43,983 nucleotides of DNA from an uncultured Oscillospiraceae bacterium. Its GTDB lineage: Bacteria > Bacillota > Clostridia > Oscillospirales > Ruminococcaceae. Position numbers and translations under genes: made by a program. Positions 30,337-39,111 of the stretch are shown here, in pieces; within the stretch, counting starts at the first letter, position 1; each line of letters opens with the position of its first letter. The stretch is from the NCBI GenBank assembly GCA_910587335.1, contig CAJUMG010000005.1:12574-56556 (forward strand), read 5' to 3'. Below the pieces are notes generated by a model, which was not told the DNA's origin, did not search any database, and saw nothing but the letters and a program-made list of their open reading frames with translations.

Positions 30337-30999
30337 TTATTTTTCTCGCTTACGGCGCGGATTCTGTTTTTTTGGCGCATAGTCCCGCATGCCTTCTACC
30401 GCGCCGCCGGCTACCGCCCAAAGATATAGGCTGGCCGTACTGCCATAGGGGCTAAAGCGCCGGCGGTATTTGGCAAAAAGCTTTTGGTCGATTTTTCGGT
30501 GATGGTACACCATGCGCAGTCCCCGCTGTATAGCCAGATCGTCAAAGCTAAATACATCGGGGCGCTGCATACAAAAAAGCAGAATCATTTCCGCTGTCCA
30601 CACGCCGATTCCCCGCAAAGCGCTTAGCTGTTCGACCGCTTTCGCGTCGTCTTTTTGCCAAATGCCCTCCAGATCAAATTCTCCGTTTTGAACCTTTCTG
30701 GCAAAATCGGTGATATACTCCGCCTTGCGAAAGGATATTCCCAATGCCTGGAGCTGTTCTGGTCCGGCGGCAAGAATGGAATCGGCGTTTATGTCACCCA
30801 GCGCCTTTCGCATCCGCCGCCAGATCGTATCCTGAGCTTTGGTGGAAATCTGCTGACCAATAATGTGATGTACCACGCTGGAGAATAGGTCCGGGTCTAC
30901 TTCCCGCTGGATGGGACCGATTTGTTCGATGATCTGGCCCAAAACAGAATCCTTTTGTTTTAAATAGTCCGTTTCCTGTGAACCGTAGGAAAAATACAT
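30337..30999 (-). CDS. DNA-3-methyladenine glycosylase, AlkA/HhH-GPD type
   Basis: A 220-residue base-excision-repair enzyme that removes alkylated bases. Helix-hairpin-helix ALRGIGVWTAEM (about 127-138), followed by the GPD segment VFSFDDLAIQRGL with catalytic Asp (Asp154). Family-typical HHIIGQQIS (about 44-52). The N-terminal TBP-like domain of E. coli AlkA is absent; the basic C-terminus (KKQNPRRKREK) may contact DNA. The start at 30999 follows GGAGGGGC; the frame is open 31 codons further, over the promoter. Reads into the Rieske gene. Confidence 0.87.
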   Translation of the reverse strand: MYFSYGSQETDYLKQKDSVLGQIIEQIGPIQREVDPDLFSSVVHHIIGQQISTKAQDTIWRRMRKALGDINADSILAAGPEQLQALGISFRKAEYITDFARKVQNGEFDLEGIWQKDDAKAVEQLSALRGIGVWTAEMILLFCMQRPDVFSFDDLAIQRGLRMVYHHRKIDQKLFAKYRRRFSPYGSTASLYLWAVAGGAVEGMRDYAPKKQNPRRKREK

Positions 31000-31032
31000 A
31001 ACAGCCCCTCCGAACTTTTGTTTTGTGAGACT

Positions 31033-31061
31033 ATTATAGCAGAAGGAGCGGAGAAAATCTA
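31033..31061 (-). promoter_or_regulatory. Promoter of the AlkA/oxidoreductase operon
   Basis: TATAAT (31038-31033) with a weak -35 TAGATT (31061-31056) at 17-bp spacing on the minus strand. Confidence 0.55.
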
Positions 31062-31097
31062 CCGACTTTAGGAGGCGATTTTTTTCGAGCAACCATA

Positions 31098-31126
31098 TTG
31101 TATTATTGGGCCCAAAATGCTATCAT
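31098..31126 (+). promoter_or_regulatory. Promoter of tetR with palindrome in the spacer
   Basis: TTGTAT (31098-31103), 17-bp spacer and TATCAT (31121-31126). The spacer holds the perfect palindrome TTGGGCCCAA (31107-31116), placed for repression by the TetR protein itself. Confidence 0.6.
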
Positions 31127-31159
31127 GCCAAATAGAAAAAATCGGGAGGGATGAAAGCG

Positions 31160-31744
31160 GTGCCCAATTTTACAAAACGCGCTATTAAGGAAGCTTTTTG
31201 GAAGCTTTTGAACGAACAGCCTTTAAACCAGATCAGCGTCCGGGAAATTGTAGAGGAATGCGGTATCAACCGCAACTCCTTTTACTATCATTTTCAGGAT
31301 ATCCCCTCTCTGATCGAGGAGATTGTCATGGACGCGGCCAACAGCCTGATACAGCAATACCCAAGCATCGAGACGATTGACGAGGGCATTGAAATCGCTT
31401 TTCGCTTTACACTGGAGAATAAAAAAGCGGTTATGCATATCTGCAATTCGGTGAACCGCAATATCTATGAGCAGTATCTCATGCGCATTTGCGAATATGT
31501 GGTGACCACCTATTTTGATACAGCCTTTGCTGATGCGCAGATAGACGAAGATGACCGAAAGACGATCATTTTGTTTGTCAAATGCGAACTGTTCGGCCTG
31601 TGCATCCATTGGATCAACACCGGCATGTCCGAAAAAGCTGGCGTAAAGCTAAACCATCTGCTTTCCCTTTGCGGCGGCTTGATTGTTGAAATGGTTCAAA
31701 AATGCCAAAAAACAGCATCTGGGAGCCAGGTGAGTCCCGGTTAA
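31160..31744 (+). CDS. TetR-family transcriptional regulator
   Basis: A 194-residue regulator. The N-terminal helix-turn-helix (about 5-48: FTKRAIKEAFWKLL, ISVREIVEECGINRNSFYYH) is the TetR signature, and the all-helical remainder binds a ligand. The start was taken as GTG 31160 because GGGAGGG is 9 bases upstream; an ATG at 31151 touches the ribosome site. The neighbours to the right are a DUF308 protein, an MMPL/RND transporter and a secreted heptad-repeat protein, and the regulator probably represses that set plus itself. Terminator 31805-31839 follows. Confidence 0.88.
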   Translation: MPNFTKRAIKEAFWKLLNEQPLNQISVREIVEECGINRNSFYYHFQDIPSLIEEIVMDAANSLIQQYPSIETIDEGIEIAFRFTLENKKAVMHICNSVNRNIYEQYLMRICEYVVTTYFDTAFADAQIDEDDRKTIILFVKCELFGLCIHWINTGMSEKAGVKLNHLLSLCGGLIVEMVQKCQKTASGSQVSPG

Positions 31745-31804
31745 AAATGTATTCCCTCTTTGGAGCAGCATCCCAAAAGAAAAGGCGGTATTTAGACAGT
31801 TGAT

Positions 31805-31839
31805 AGTCCATTGCCTAAAAATTAGGCAATGGACTTTTT
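31805..31839 (+). terminator. Terminator of tetR
   Basis: A perfect 13-bp stem (31805-31817 with 31823-31835), loop of five bases and a T5 tail. Confidence 0.9.
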
Positions 31840-31897
31840 GTTGCCCAAATTTGTGACAAACAAAGGGAAACTGTCCATTTTTTGCGCGGCAGATTTT

Positions 31898-31906
31898 TGT
31901 TATACT
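31898..31906 (+). promoter_or_regulatory. Extended -10 promoter of the DUF308/MMPL operon
   Basis: TGTTATACT (31898-31906), an extended -10. The -35 is poor, as expected for such promoters. A TTTGT-G-ACAAA palindrome lies about 40 bases upstream (31849-31859) and could bind the TetR protein. Confidence 0.5.
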
Positions 31907-31953
31907 GGCCGTGCAAGCAAAGGATGAAGCTATTTAGAGAGGAGGAAGCTCTG

Positions 31954-32550
31954 ATGCGTTCTGTCGCGCCTATGAGAACGGCAAAAATTGGTTATATTGT
32001 TTTATCCGCTGCTTTATGCGGGCTGGGAATCGGCCTGATTGCCTTTCCGCGTTTTTCCATAGCGGCCGCCGGAACTGTCTGCGGTATTTTGCTAATCGCG
32101 TTCGGGATTGTCCGGCTGGTGGGGTATTTTTCCAAGGATCTGTACCGCCTTGCATTCCAGTATGACCTTGCCCTTGGGGTGCTGATGATCGTTCTGGGTA
32201 TGATCATGCTGCTGTGTCCCGGAAGTCTTATGAATTTCATCTGTATTTCGTTGGGCTTTTCTTTTTTAGCGGACGGTTTGTTTAAAGTGCAGATCGCCAT
32301 CGACGCCAAAGGCTTTGGCATAAGGGAATGGTGGCTGATTCTGGCGCTGGCAGCGGTCACCGTGCTTTTTGGAGCGGTGTTGATTGCCCGCCCCAGTGAA
32401 AGCAGCCGGATACTGGCGATTCTGGTGGGAATTGGCATGCTGTGTGAGGGCGTTTTAAATGTGGGAACGATGCTCACCGCCGTGAAAATCATCAAACACC
32501 AACGGCCGGATGTCATATTGGTAGAAGCTTGCCAAGAAAAGGAGGATTAG
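31954..32550 (+). CDS. DUF308/HdeD-family membrane protein
   Basis: A 198-residue protein of six predicted membrane helices in three repeated pairs, with the GxL(L/I)I(A/L)xGxxxL pattern (GTVCGILLIAFGIVRLVGYF). HdeD relatives in enterics help acid tolerance. The start was set at ATG 31954 behind AGGAGG. It lies 6 bases before the MMPL gene in one operon; it may assist that transporter. Confidence 0.8.
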   Translation: MRSVAPMRTAKIGYIVLSAALCGLGIGLIAFPRFSIAAAGTVCGILLIAFGIVRLVGYFSKDLYRLAFQYDLALGVLMIVLGMIMLLCPGSLMNFICISLGFSFLADGLFKVQIAIDAKGFGIREWWLILALAAVTVLFGAVLIARPSESSRILAILVGIGMLCEGVLNVGTMLTAVKIIKHQRPDVILVEACQEKED

Positions 32551-32556
32551 ATCTTT

Positions 32557-34671
32557 ATGCGCTTTGCACAGGTGGTGGTAAAGCACCGCGTTTTCATTTT
32601 GGTTTTCACTTTTCTACTCATGGTTCCCTCGGTGCTTGGTATGGCGGCTACAAGGGTCAATTACGATATGCTGGATTATCTCCCCGGTGAGATTGATACG
32701 GTAAAAGGCCAAAACGAGCTTTTAAAGGATTTTGGAAAAGGCGCTTTCTCTTTGATCATTGTAGAGGATATGCCGGATAAGGATGTGGCGGATTTAGTCA
32801 AAAAGCTGGAGCAGGTTGATCATGTGGACACTGTGTTGTGGTACTCTTCCTTCATGGACATATCGTTCCCCAAGCAGATGCTGCCGGATACCATCTACAA
32901 TGCATTTAACACCGATAACGCGACCATGATGGCGGTGTTTTTTGACAGCTCCACCTCCGCGGATATTACCATGGATGCCATCCGTGAAATCCGCGCCATC
33001 GCCGGAAAACAGTGCTTTGTTTCCGGCATGTCGGCGCTGGTTACCGATTTAAAGGATCTGTGCGAGCGGGAGGAACCGATCTACGTGGGACTGGCGGTGC
33101 TGTTTGCCTGCCTTGCCATGCTTTTGCTGCTGGACGGCTGGCTGGTCCCCTTTGTTTTCCTTCTGTCCATTGGCATGATGGTTCTTTTAAATTTGGGAAG
33201 CAACTATTTTCTGGGAGAAATCTCCTATATAACCAAGGCACTGTCCGCCGTTTTGCAGCTGGCTGTCACCATGGACTATTCTATCTTCCTGTGGCACAGC
33301 TACAACGAGCAAAGGGAGCTGTGTGCGGACCGTAAGGAGGCGATGGCGGCGGCAATCCAAAGGACCCTTGCCTCGGTTGTGGGCAGCTCCATTACGACCG
33401 TCGCGGGTTTTGCGGCTTTGTGCTTTATGACCTTTACCCTGGGGCGGGATTTGGGGATTGTCATGGCGAAAGGTGTTGTTTTGGGCGTTATCGGCTGTGT
33501 AACGGTCTTGCCTTCGATGATCCTTGTGCTCGACAAGCCTTTGCAGAAGACAAAGCACCGGTCGCTGATTCCCAGCATGGAGAAATTCGCCGGAAAGGTT
33601 ACAAAGGTATTCCCTGTTTTTCTGGTGATCTTTCTTCTCTTGATCGGTCCCGCCTTGTATGGATACGACAGGACCAACAATGAAGTCTATTACGATATGG
33701 GTCAATGCCTGCCGGAAGATATGGAGTATGTCATTGCCAATTCTAAGCTCTCGGAGGAATTTCACATCGCCTCTACCCACATGCTTTTGGTGGATTCGAA
33801 TGTATCCTCCCAATCGGTTCGCTCTATGATCAGTGAAATGGAGCAGGTGGACGGTGTAAAGTATGTCCTTGGTCTGGAATCGGTTTTAGGCGCTGGCGTT
33901 CCGGAGGAAATCATCCCCGAAAGCGTTCGGGAGATTCTGCAAAGCGACCGGTGGAAGCTGCTTTTAATCAACTCGGAGTATGCCGTTGCCAGCGACGCGG
34001 TCAACGATCAGTTGGACAGGATCAATGCCATTTTGAAGAAGTACGATGAAACCGGCATGCTCATTGGCGAAGCACCCTGCATGAAGGATATGATCGAAAC
34101 CACCGACCGGGACTTTCAGGTAGTCAATACGGTTTCCATCCTCGCGATCTTCTTGATCATCGCCCTGGTGGAAAAGAGCTTTTCCCTTCCGTTTATCCTG
34201 ATTGCGGTGATTGAACTGGCCATCTTTATCAATCTGGGATTGCCTCACTATCTGGGCCAGTCGCTGCCGTTTATCGCGCCAATCTGTATCAGCACAATTC
34301 AGCTGGGCGCGACGGTAGACTATGCGATTTTGATGACCACTCGCTACAAAACAGAGCGCATGATAGGCGCGGATAAACGCCAGAGCGTTTCTACGGCGCT
34401 GGCTACGTCGATTTCGTCGATCATCGTCAGCGGAATGGGACTTTTTGCAGCGACCTTCGGCGTTGCTGTCTACTCGGATATCGACATCATCAGCTCTATG
34501 TGTATGCTGATGGCCAGAGGTGCCATAGTAAGCATGCTCTGCGTTGTATTCATTCTTCCGTCGCTGCTAATGCTCTGTGACGGACTAATTTGCAGAACCA
34601 CCTTTGGCATGCGCCCTAAAGACCGGACTCCCCAAAAAACGGGATCCACCCTCCCAAGGGCCCGAGGATAA
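32557..34671 (+). CDS. MMPL/RND-superfamily transporter
   Basis: A 704-residue protein with two halves, each one membrane helix, a soluble outer domain and five further helices. The first half has LAVTMDYSIFLWHSY (about 236-250) and the second GATVDYAILMTTRY (about 582-595); the Asp-Tyr pairs are the proton-relay motif of MMPL proteins. These carry lipids or hydrophobic compounds by proton motive force. It belongs to an operon with DUF308 upstream and the heptad-repeat protein downstream, under TetR control. The substrate is unknown; the cluster resembles YdfJ/YhgE-type efflux systems. Confidence 0.9.
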   Translation: MRFAQVVVKHRVFILVFTFLLMVPSVLGMAATRVNYDMLDYLPGEIDTVKGQNELLKDFGKGAFSLIIVEDMPDKDVADLVKKLEQVDHVDTVLWYSSFMDISFPKQMLPDTIYNAFNTDNATMMAVFFDSSTSADITMDAIREIRAIAGKQCFVSGMSALVTDLKDLCEREEPIYVGLAVLFACLAMLLLLDGWLVPFVFLLSIGMMVLLNLGSNYFLGEISYITKALSAVLQLAVTMDYSIFLWHSYNEQRELCADRKEAMAAAIQRTLASVVGSSITTVAGFAALCFMTFTLGRDLGIVMAKGVVLGVIGCVTVLPSMILVLDKPLQKTKHRSLIPSMEKFAGKVTKVFPVFLVIFLLLIGPALYGYDRTNNEVYYDMGQCLPEDMEYVIANSKLSEEFHIASTHMLLVDSNVSSQSVRSMISEMEQVDGVKYVLGLESVLGAGVPEEIIPESVREILQSDRWKLLLINSEYAVASDAVNDQLDRINAILKKYDETGMLIGEAPCMKDMIETTDRDFQVVNTVSILAIFLIIALVEKSFSLPFILIAVIELAIFINLGLPHYLGQSLPFIAPICISTIQLGATVDYAILMTTRYKTERMIGADKRQSVSTALATSISSIIVSGMGLFAATFGVAVYSDIDIISSMCMLMARGAIVSMLCVVFILPSLLMLCDGLICRTTFGMRPKDRTPQKTGSTLPRARG

Positions 34672-34736
34672 AAGGCAAGAGAAAGAACGATCTCTTTTTA
34701 TCGAATAACAGCAGATAGATCAGGAGGAAATAGATC

Positions 34737-36881
34737 ATGATAACAAGCAAAATCAAGAGAATCTGTGCTGCGGCGGTTTGCTGTACCATGCTTTTGGGCG
34801 GCGTTGGAGCGTCTTGGGCTATGAATGCCGGCAAAAAGCCCCAGGCAGAGACAGAAAAAAAGCCGGAGACAGCGGCAAAAACCGCCGACGGCATTGTGAA
34901 GGACGAGACGGTCTATGTGCTGACCGAAGCGGACGGAAGCGTTCAGAAGATTATCGTCAGCGACTGGTTAAAAAATACGGTGGGCAGTACCTCGGTTTTG
35001 GATCAATCGGAGCTTACCAACATCGAAAACACCAAGGGGGACGAGTCCTTTACCGAGAAAGGCAAAAACATGCGCGTTTGGGATGCCCAGGGAAACGACA
35101 TTTATTATCAGGGGGATATACAAAAGGAATTGCCGGTCAAGCTTTCGGTATCCTACCAGCTGGACGGCAAAGCCATTTCTCCCCAGCAGCTGGCCGGAAA
35201 AAGCGGCCGGGTCACCATCCGGTTTGACTACCAGAACAATCTGTATCAAACGGTTGAGATAGACGGGAAAAAGGAAAAAATGGCGGTTCCCTTCGCGGTG
35301 CTTACCGGAATGCTGCTGGACAACGAGGTTTTCAGCAATGTGGATGTATCAGGCGGCAGGCTGATCAATGACGGCAGCCGCACGATTGTTGCGGGCATTG
35401 CCTTTCCCGGACTGCAAAACAGCCTAAAGATGGATGGGGAAAAGCTGGAGATCCCCGATTACATTGAGGTGAACGCGGATGTGAAGAATTTTCGGATGGA
35501 GAATACGGTGACCATTGCCACCAATCAGGTTTTCAGCCGGTTGGATACAGAAAAACTGGATTCAGAAGAAGATCTGACCGACCTTCTTGGCGACCTGACC
35601 GACGCAATGGCCCAACTGACCGACGGTTCCTCCCAGCTGTATGACGGACTTTGCACCCTTTTGGACAAATCCGGCGAGTTGGTGGACGGAGTGAATGAGC
35701 TGTCTGACGGAGCGGGAAAACTAAAGGATGGAGCACAGGAGCTGGACGCCGGCGCTTCGGAGCTTTCGGCCGGAACGGCGACCCTCGCCAAAGGGCTTGA
35801 CCAGCTTGCAGATAACAATGATACATTGACCGCCGGCGCCAGACAGGTGTTTAGCTCTCTGCTGGATATGGCCAATACACAGCTGGCGGCGGCGGGATTA
35901 TCCCTGCCAAAGCTGACAATCGAAAATTACAGCCAGGTTTTAAGCGGCGTGCTTTCCTCCGCAGATCCAGACCAGATGCTGGGTCAGGTACAGGATGCGG
36001 CGCTGGACAAGGTTACCCAACAGGTAGAGGAAAGACAAGAGGAGATCAAAGAAGCGGTGACCGAAGCGGTCCGGCAACAGGTTGCCCAGCAGGTGACCGC
36101 GGCGGTTCGCGATACGGTAAAAACACAGGTGCTGGCAAGCCAGGGACTGACGCCGGAAACCTTTGAAGCGGGAGTGGCATCCGGCATGGTCAACTCAGAC
36201 CAACAGGCGGCAATTGAAGCGGCAATTGAAACACAGATGGAGGACCCGGGCATAAAAGGCACCATCGGCGTCCAGACTGATGCACAGATGGCGAAACCGG
36301 AAACAGAAGAGCTGATTGCCCAGAAAACCAAGGAGCAAATTGACCTTTTGATCCAACAGGCGATGGGTTCTTCCGATGTGCAGGATCAAATTTCTTCCGC
36401 ACTGGATCAGGCGGCGTCTGGCCTGTCCTCTATCGCCGCGTTAAAGGCGCAGCTAGATAGCTACAATACGTTTTACACCGGCCTAATCCAATACACAAGC
36501 GGGGTTTCCACCGCCCAAGGTGGCGCCGAAGCACTTAGAAAGGGCGCTGGAAAGCTGGCGTCCGGCGCGGCCCAGCTTTATGAGGGAACCTGTGAGCTAT
36601 ACAAAGGAACGGTCCAGCTGAAAGACGGCGCGCCTACCCTGGTAGATGGTGTCACCCAACTAAAGGACGGTGCGCGGAAGCTGTCCGACGGGATAAAAGA
36701 ATTTGACGAAAAGGGCGTTCAGAAGATTCTTGACGCCGTTGACGGCGACCTGGGCGGCCTGTTGGAAAGAATCCGAGCAATGGCGGATCTTTCTAAAGAC
36801 TACAAATCCTTCTCCGGTATAGCGGATGAAATGGATGGTCAGGTGAAATTTATCTACCGCACCGGCTCGGTAAAAGAATAA
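34737..36881 (+). CDS. Secreted heptad-repeat protein (YhgE/X-x-x-L-x-x-G type)
   Basis: A 714-residue exported protein. Signal peptide about 1-28. A beta-rich domain follows (30-270), then a region of x-L-x-D/S-G-x heptads (LTDGSSQLYDG, LVDGVNELSDG, LKDGAQELDAG, LSAGTATLAKG; about 290-370), and a second heptad block near 600-670. The middle (about 420-520) is a long Gln/Glu/Ala coiled coil. Such L-x-x-G repeats are typical of YhgE and MmpL-accessory proteins that extend from the membrane. No C-terminal membrane helix is seen, unlike YhgE itself. AGGAGGAAATAG precedes the ATG. Probable outside partner of the MMPL transporter. Confidence 0.8.
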   Translation: MITSKIKRICAAAVCCTMLLGGVGASWAMNAGKKPQAETEKKPETAAKTADGIVKDETVYVLTEADGSVQKIIVSDWLKNTVGSTSVLDQSELTNIENTKGDESFTEKGKNMRVWDAQGNDIYYQGDIQKELPVKLSVSYQLDGKAISPQQLAGKSGRVTIRFDYQNNLYQTVEIDGKKEKMAVPFAVLTGMLLDNEVFSNVDVSGGRLINDGSRTIVAGIAFPGLQNSLKMDGEKLEIPDYIEVNADVKNFRMENTVTIATNQVFSRLDTEKLDSEEDLTDLLGDLTDAMAQLTDGSSQLYDGLCTLLDKSGELVDGVNELSDGAGKLKDGAQELDAGASELSAGTATLAKGLDQLADNNDTLTAGARQVFSSLLDMANTQLAAAGLSLPKLTIENYSQVLSGVLSSADPDQMLGQVQDAALDKVTQQVEERQEEIKEAVTEAVRQQVAQQVTAAVRDTVKTQVLASQGLTPETFEAGVASGMVNSDQQAAIEAAIETQMEDPGIKGTIGVQTDAQMAKPETEELIAQKTKEQIDLLIQQAMGSSDVQDQISSALDQAASGLSSIAALKAQLDSYNTFYTGLIQYTSGVSTAQGGAEALRKGAGKLASGAAQLYEGTCELYKGTVQLKDGAPTLVDGVTQLKDGARKLSDGIKEFDEKGVQKILDAVDGDLGGLLERIRAMADLSKDYKSFSGIADEMDGQVKFIYRTGSVKE

Positions 36882-36887
36882 TCTATA

Positions 36888-36921
36888 AAAAAGAGGAAGG
36901 GGATATCCCCTTCCTCTTTTT
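36888..36921. terminator. Bidirectional terminator, 24-base perfect palindrome core
   Basis: GAGGAAGGGGAT at 36893-36904 is followed directly by its complement (36905-36916), flanked by A5 and T5 (17 bp in total). It separates the convergent heptad-repeat and CPBP genes. Confidence 0.93.
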
Positions 36922-36940
36922 ATAGATAGAATCTGCCGGC

Positions 36941-37837
36941 TTAAAAAGAATCAGTGCTTCGATTTTTCGGTGCGGAATCTTTTTTTCGAAGCTGTATCAT
37001 GCAAAAGACAGCGGCGCCAATAAACCCAATTCCTCCAATGATTCCGGTGGGAAGCGGACCTACAAAAGGGTTATAGACTCCCGATGCCACAAAATAGACC
37101 GGCGCCGCTGCAAAAGCGTTTAATGCGCCGTGTCCAAATGCGGCGGGAAAGACATTTTGGGTTCGAATTGTCAGATAGCTTAAAAAAGCGCCGGTAATAA
37201 TGCAAAATCCGACCATAGCCAGAATGCCGCCCCATGGCGCTGTGGGATAGCCTACGCCGTAATTGTGCCCCATGGCGACCATCGGCGCGTGCCATAATCC
37301 CCAAATGACGCCGGAAACCAGAATCGCCCGGTTAGGGGACATGCTTTGACACAGCTTGGGGAGCAGATAGCCCCTCCAGCCCAGCTCTTCACCCAGCGCA
37401 AAAGGCAGATTGATGATTCCGCCAAATAGTGCGCCGATCAGCAGCTGAATCGCTATGAGCAAACCGGCAGAGACGTTTTCCACACCCTGTGCCGCCAGCA
37501 TTTGGGAAAAAACGGTCAGCTTCGGATCAAACTGCTGGGGAAAAAGCAGAAAGTAAACAGCCGCGCCGGCCACTATCAGCAAAGATGGGCCGAGCAGTCC
37601 TATTAAATAGTAATGCCAGCACCCTTTCAGTTTTGGCTTTAAATAGAGATTGGAAAAACCCTCCCGGGTGATCAGCCTGGTCAGAAGACTGCACAGGGCG
37701 GGCAGGAGCATACACAGAGAAAAGATCAACACACAAAGGGAGCTTCCATAAGGTGTTTGGGTCAAGATCAGTCCAAAAACCAATACCCAGGTCAGAAAAA
37801 AGGTTAAAGCCAGAAAAATGCCGATATTCTTTTTCAT
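36941..37837 (-). CDS. CPBP-family intramembrane metalloprotease
   Basis: A 298-residue membrane protein with about eight helices. Catalytic motifs: EELGWRGYLLP (about 150-160), WGLWHAPMV with His (about 182-190), and FGHGALNAF. CPBP (Abi) proteases process prenylated or bacteriocin-type substrates and often confer self-immunity. It overlaps the upstream sdpI by ATGA, so it is coupled to the SdpR-SdpI system. In B. subtilis the Sdp locus has SdpA/B/C toxin genes, absent here. Confidence 0.87.
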   Translation of the reverse strand: MKKNIGIFLALTFFLTWVLVFGLILTQTPYGSSLCVLIFSLCMLLPALCSLLTRLITREGFSNLYLKPKLKGCWHYYLIGLLGPSLLIVAGAAVYFLLFPQQFDPKLTVFSQMLAAQGVENVSAGLLIAIQLLIGALFGGIINLPFALGEELGWRGYLLPKLCQSMSPNRAILVSGVIWGLWHAPMVAMGHNYGVGYPTAPWGGILAMVGFCIITGAFLSYLTIRTQNVFPAAFGHGALNAFAAAPVYFVASGVYNPFVGPLPTGIIGGIGFIGAAVFCMIQLRKKDSAPKNRSTDSF

Positions 37838-38514
37838 TTTTCTTCCTCCTCATTCTCGTTGCCAGATAAGCTTTTCAGCAGCTTTCGATACCAAATGTAG
37901 GATAGTACGGTGGGAAGTACCACAAGCAAAGTCCCCATCCCGACGATCAGCCACATGGAAAACGCAGGCGGTAGCCAAAAACAGGTCAGGATGATGATAA
38001 GCCCCATAACGAACATCAAAGCGCCTGCCAGCCGATGCGTCCGGTTCCATATATCGGTGTTAGAGAGGGTCCAGGGATTTTTTACCCCCATAAAAAAGTT
38101 GCTTTTGACTTTTGGCATGATATTCCCCAAAAAGAGAAACAGAGCGCCAACTAAAATCTGAACAACCATCCCCACCGAGATGCGCCCCGGGAAAAAGCTT
38201 TCGGATAAAACGATCAGGTTGGCAATCAGCAGAAAAGACATTAAAAAAATCCCAAAAAGACTGTAATATTTTGAGAACCTGGCATAGTTATCTTTTTTAG
38301 GGTCGATTTTTGGCAAAGCAAAAAGTAGGGCCGCCAGTAAAGGGGAAAGAAGCGCCAGAAAGAACAAAGTTCCCTTTCCCTGATAGGTGACGCTGCCGTC
38401 TATGGCCCAATGCATAGGGATTTGATCCGGCAAAAAGGGGAACGCGATCGCGCACAGAATCGGAGACAGAGCTGCCAGGACCCAGATTGCAGTGGTTTTA
38501 TATTTATTTTTCAT
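37834..38514 (-). CDS. sdpI: SdpI-family immunity/signal membrane protein
   Basis: A 226-residue protein with six predicted membrane helices: an N-terminal DUF1648 domain (about 8-55, LPDQIPMHWAIDGSV) and a C-terminal SdpI domain with NIMPKVKSNFFMGVKNPWTL and NTDIWNRTHRLAG. SdpI protects against the SDP toxin and, when toxin-bound, sequesters the SdpR repressor at the membrane. The start overlaps the sdpR gene by 11 bases. The C-terminus is strongly acidic (NENEEEEK). Confidence 0.9.
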   Translation of the reverse strand: MKNKYKTTAIWVLAALSPILCAIAFPFLPDQIPMHWAIDGSVTYQGKGTLFFLALLSPLLAALLFALPKIDPKKDNYARFSKYYSLFGIFLMSFLLIANLIVLSESFFPGRISVGMVVQILVGALFLFLGNIMPKVKSNFFMGVKNPWTLSNTDIWNRTHRLAGALMFVMGLIIILTCFWLPPAFSMWLIVGMGTLLVVLPTVLSYIWYRKLLKSLSGNENEEEEK

Positions 38515-38782
38515 GGTGATCTCCTCCTTGAAAGGCTGTGATCCATCGGACGATCTCTTCGATTACCGACATGTTCAGCTCATAATAGATGAATTTTCCC
38601 CGTTTTTCGTCGCTAATTAGCCCTGCCTCTTTTAAAACCGCCAGATGGTGGGAGATCGTCGCGCCGGTCATTTGAAAGTGAGCGGCGATTTCTCCGGCAG
38701 AGGCAGCCCCGTTTTTTAAAAGCTCTAAAATTTCCCGGCGAGTGCCGTCAGAAAGTGCTTTGAATGTTTTTTGGATTGGCAT
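38504..38782 (-). CDS. sdpR: SdpR-like ArsR-family repressor
   Basis: A 92-residue winged-helix repressor: FKALSDGTRREILELLKNG, then AGEIAAHFQMTGATISHHLA as recognition helix. The Cys ligands of metal-sensing ArsR proteins are missing, as in SdpR. It overlaps sdpI by 11 bases. A perfect 11-bp inverted repeat (38798-38829) covers its own -10 box, a strong case for autorepression. Confidence 0.92.
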   Translation of the reverse strand: MPIQKTFKALSDGTRREILELLKNGAASAGEIAAHFQMTGATISHHLAVLKEAGLISDEKRGKFIYYELNMSVIEEIVRWITAFQGGDHHEK

Positions 38783-38797
38783 ACTCTCTCCTTTACC

Positions 38798-38855
38798 GTA
38801 CTTATATTTATATGATCATCTAAATATAAGTATAAGCAATGATAGACCAAAAGTC
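38798..38855 (-). promoter_or_regulatory. Promoter and operator of the sdpR-sdpI-CPBP operon
   Basis: TTGACT (38855-38850), 17-bp spacer and TATACT (38832-38827) on the minus strand. ACTTATATTTA (38798-38808) and its exact complement (38819-38829) form an inverted repeat of 11-bp arms, 10 bases apart, overlapping the -10 and start site. The best candidate SdpR operator. Confidence 0.85.
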
Positions 38856-39111
38856 AATAGGGACAAGTATCTTGGGTTTAGGAAGGCTATCCGGTGTATA
38901 TTTACGGGATGTTGGTTGAATCTAAAAAGCAGATGTGCTATGATGAAAACCATCTTTGCGGGGCGCTTCCAAGGTCCGGGTCTAATTGCAGAGAGAAGAT
39001 CATAAGCATTTTTAGAGTCATTGGTCAAAATTGTATGAAGGCGGCATCCTGATCGTTTAAACAAAACAAAGGGAAAGCGGTCGCCGGACCGACAGCAAAG
39101 GAAGTGTTTCT
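38856..39111. other. 256-base remainder of the sdpR-flippase intergenic region
   Basis: Together with 38783-38855 this is a 329-base gene-free interval. Apart from the rightward promoter at 38916-38944 and a short CGGTC/GACCG hairpin near 39079-39092, I see no gene, remnant or repeat. Confidence 0.6.
38916..38944 (+). promoter_or_regulatory. Possible promoter of the flippase operon
   Basis: TTGAAT (38916-38921), 17-bp spacer and TATGAT (38939-38944), about 170 bases before the flippase start. Confidence 0.55.
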
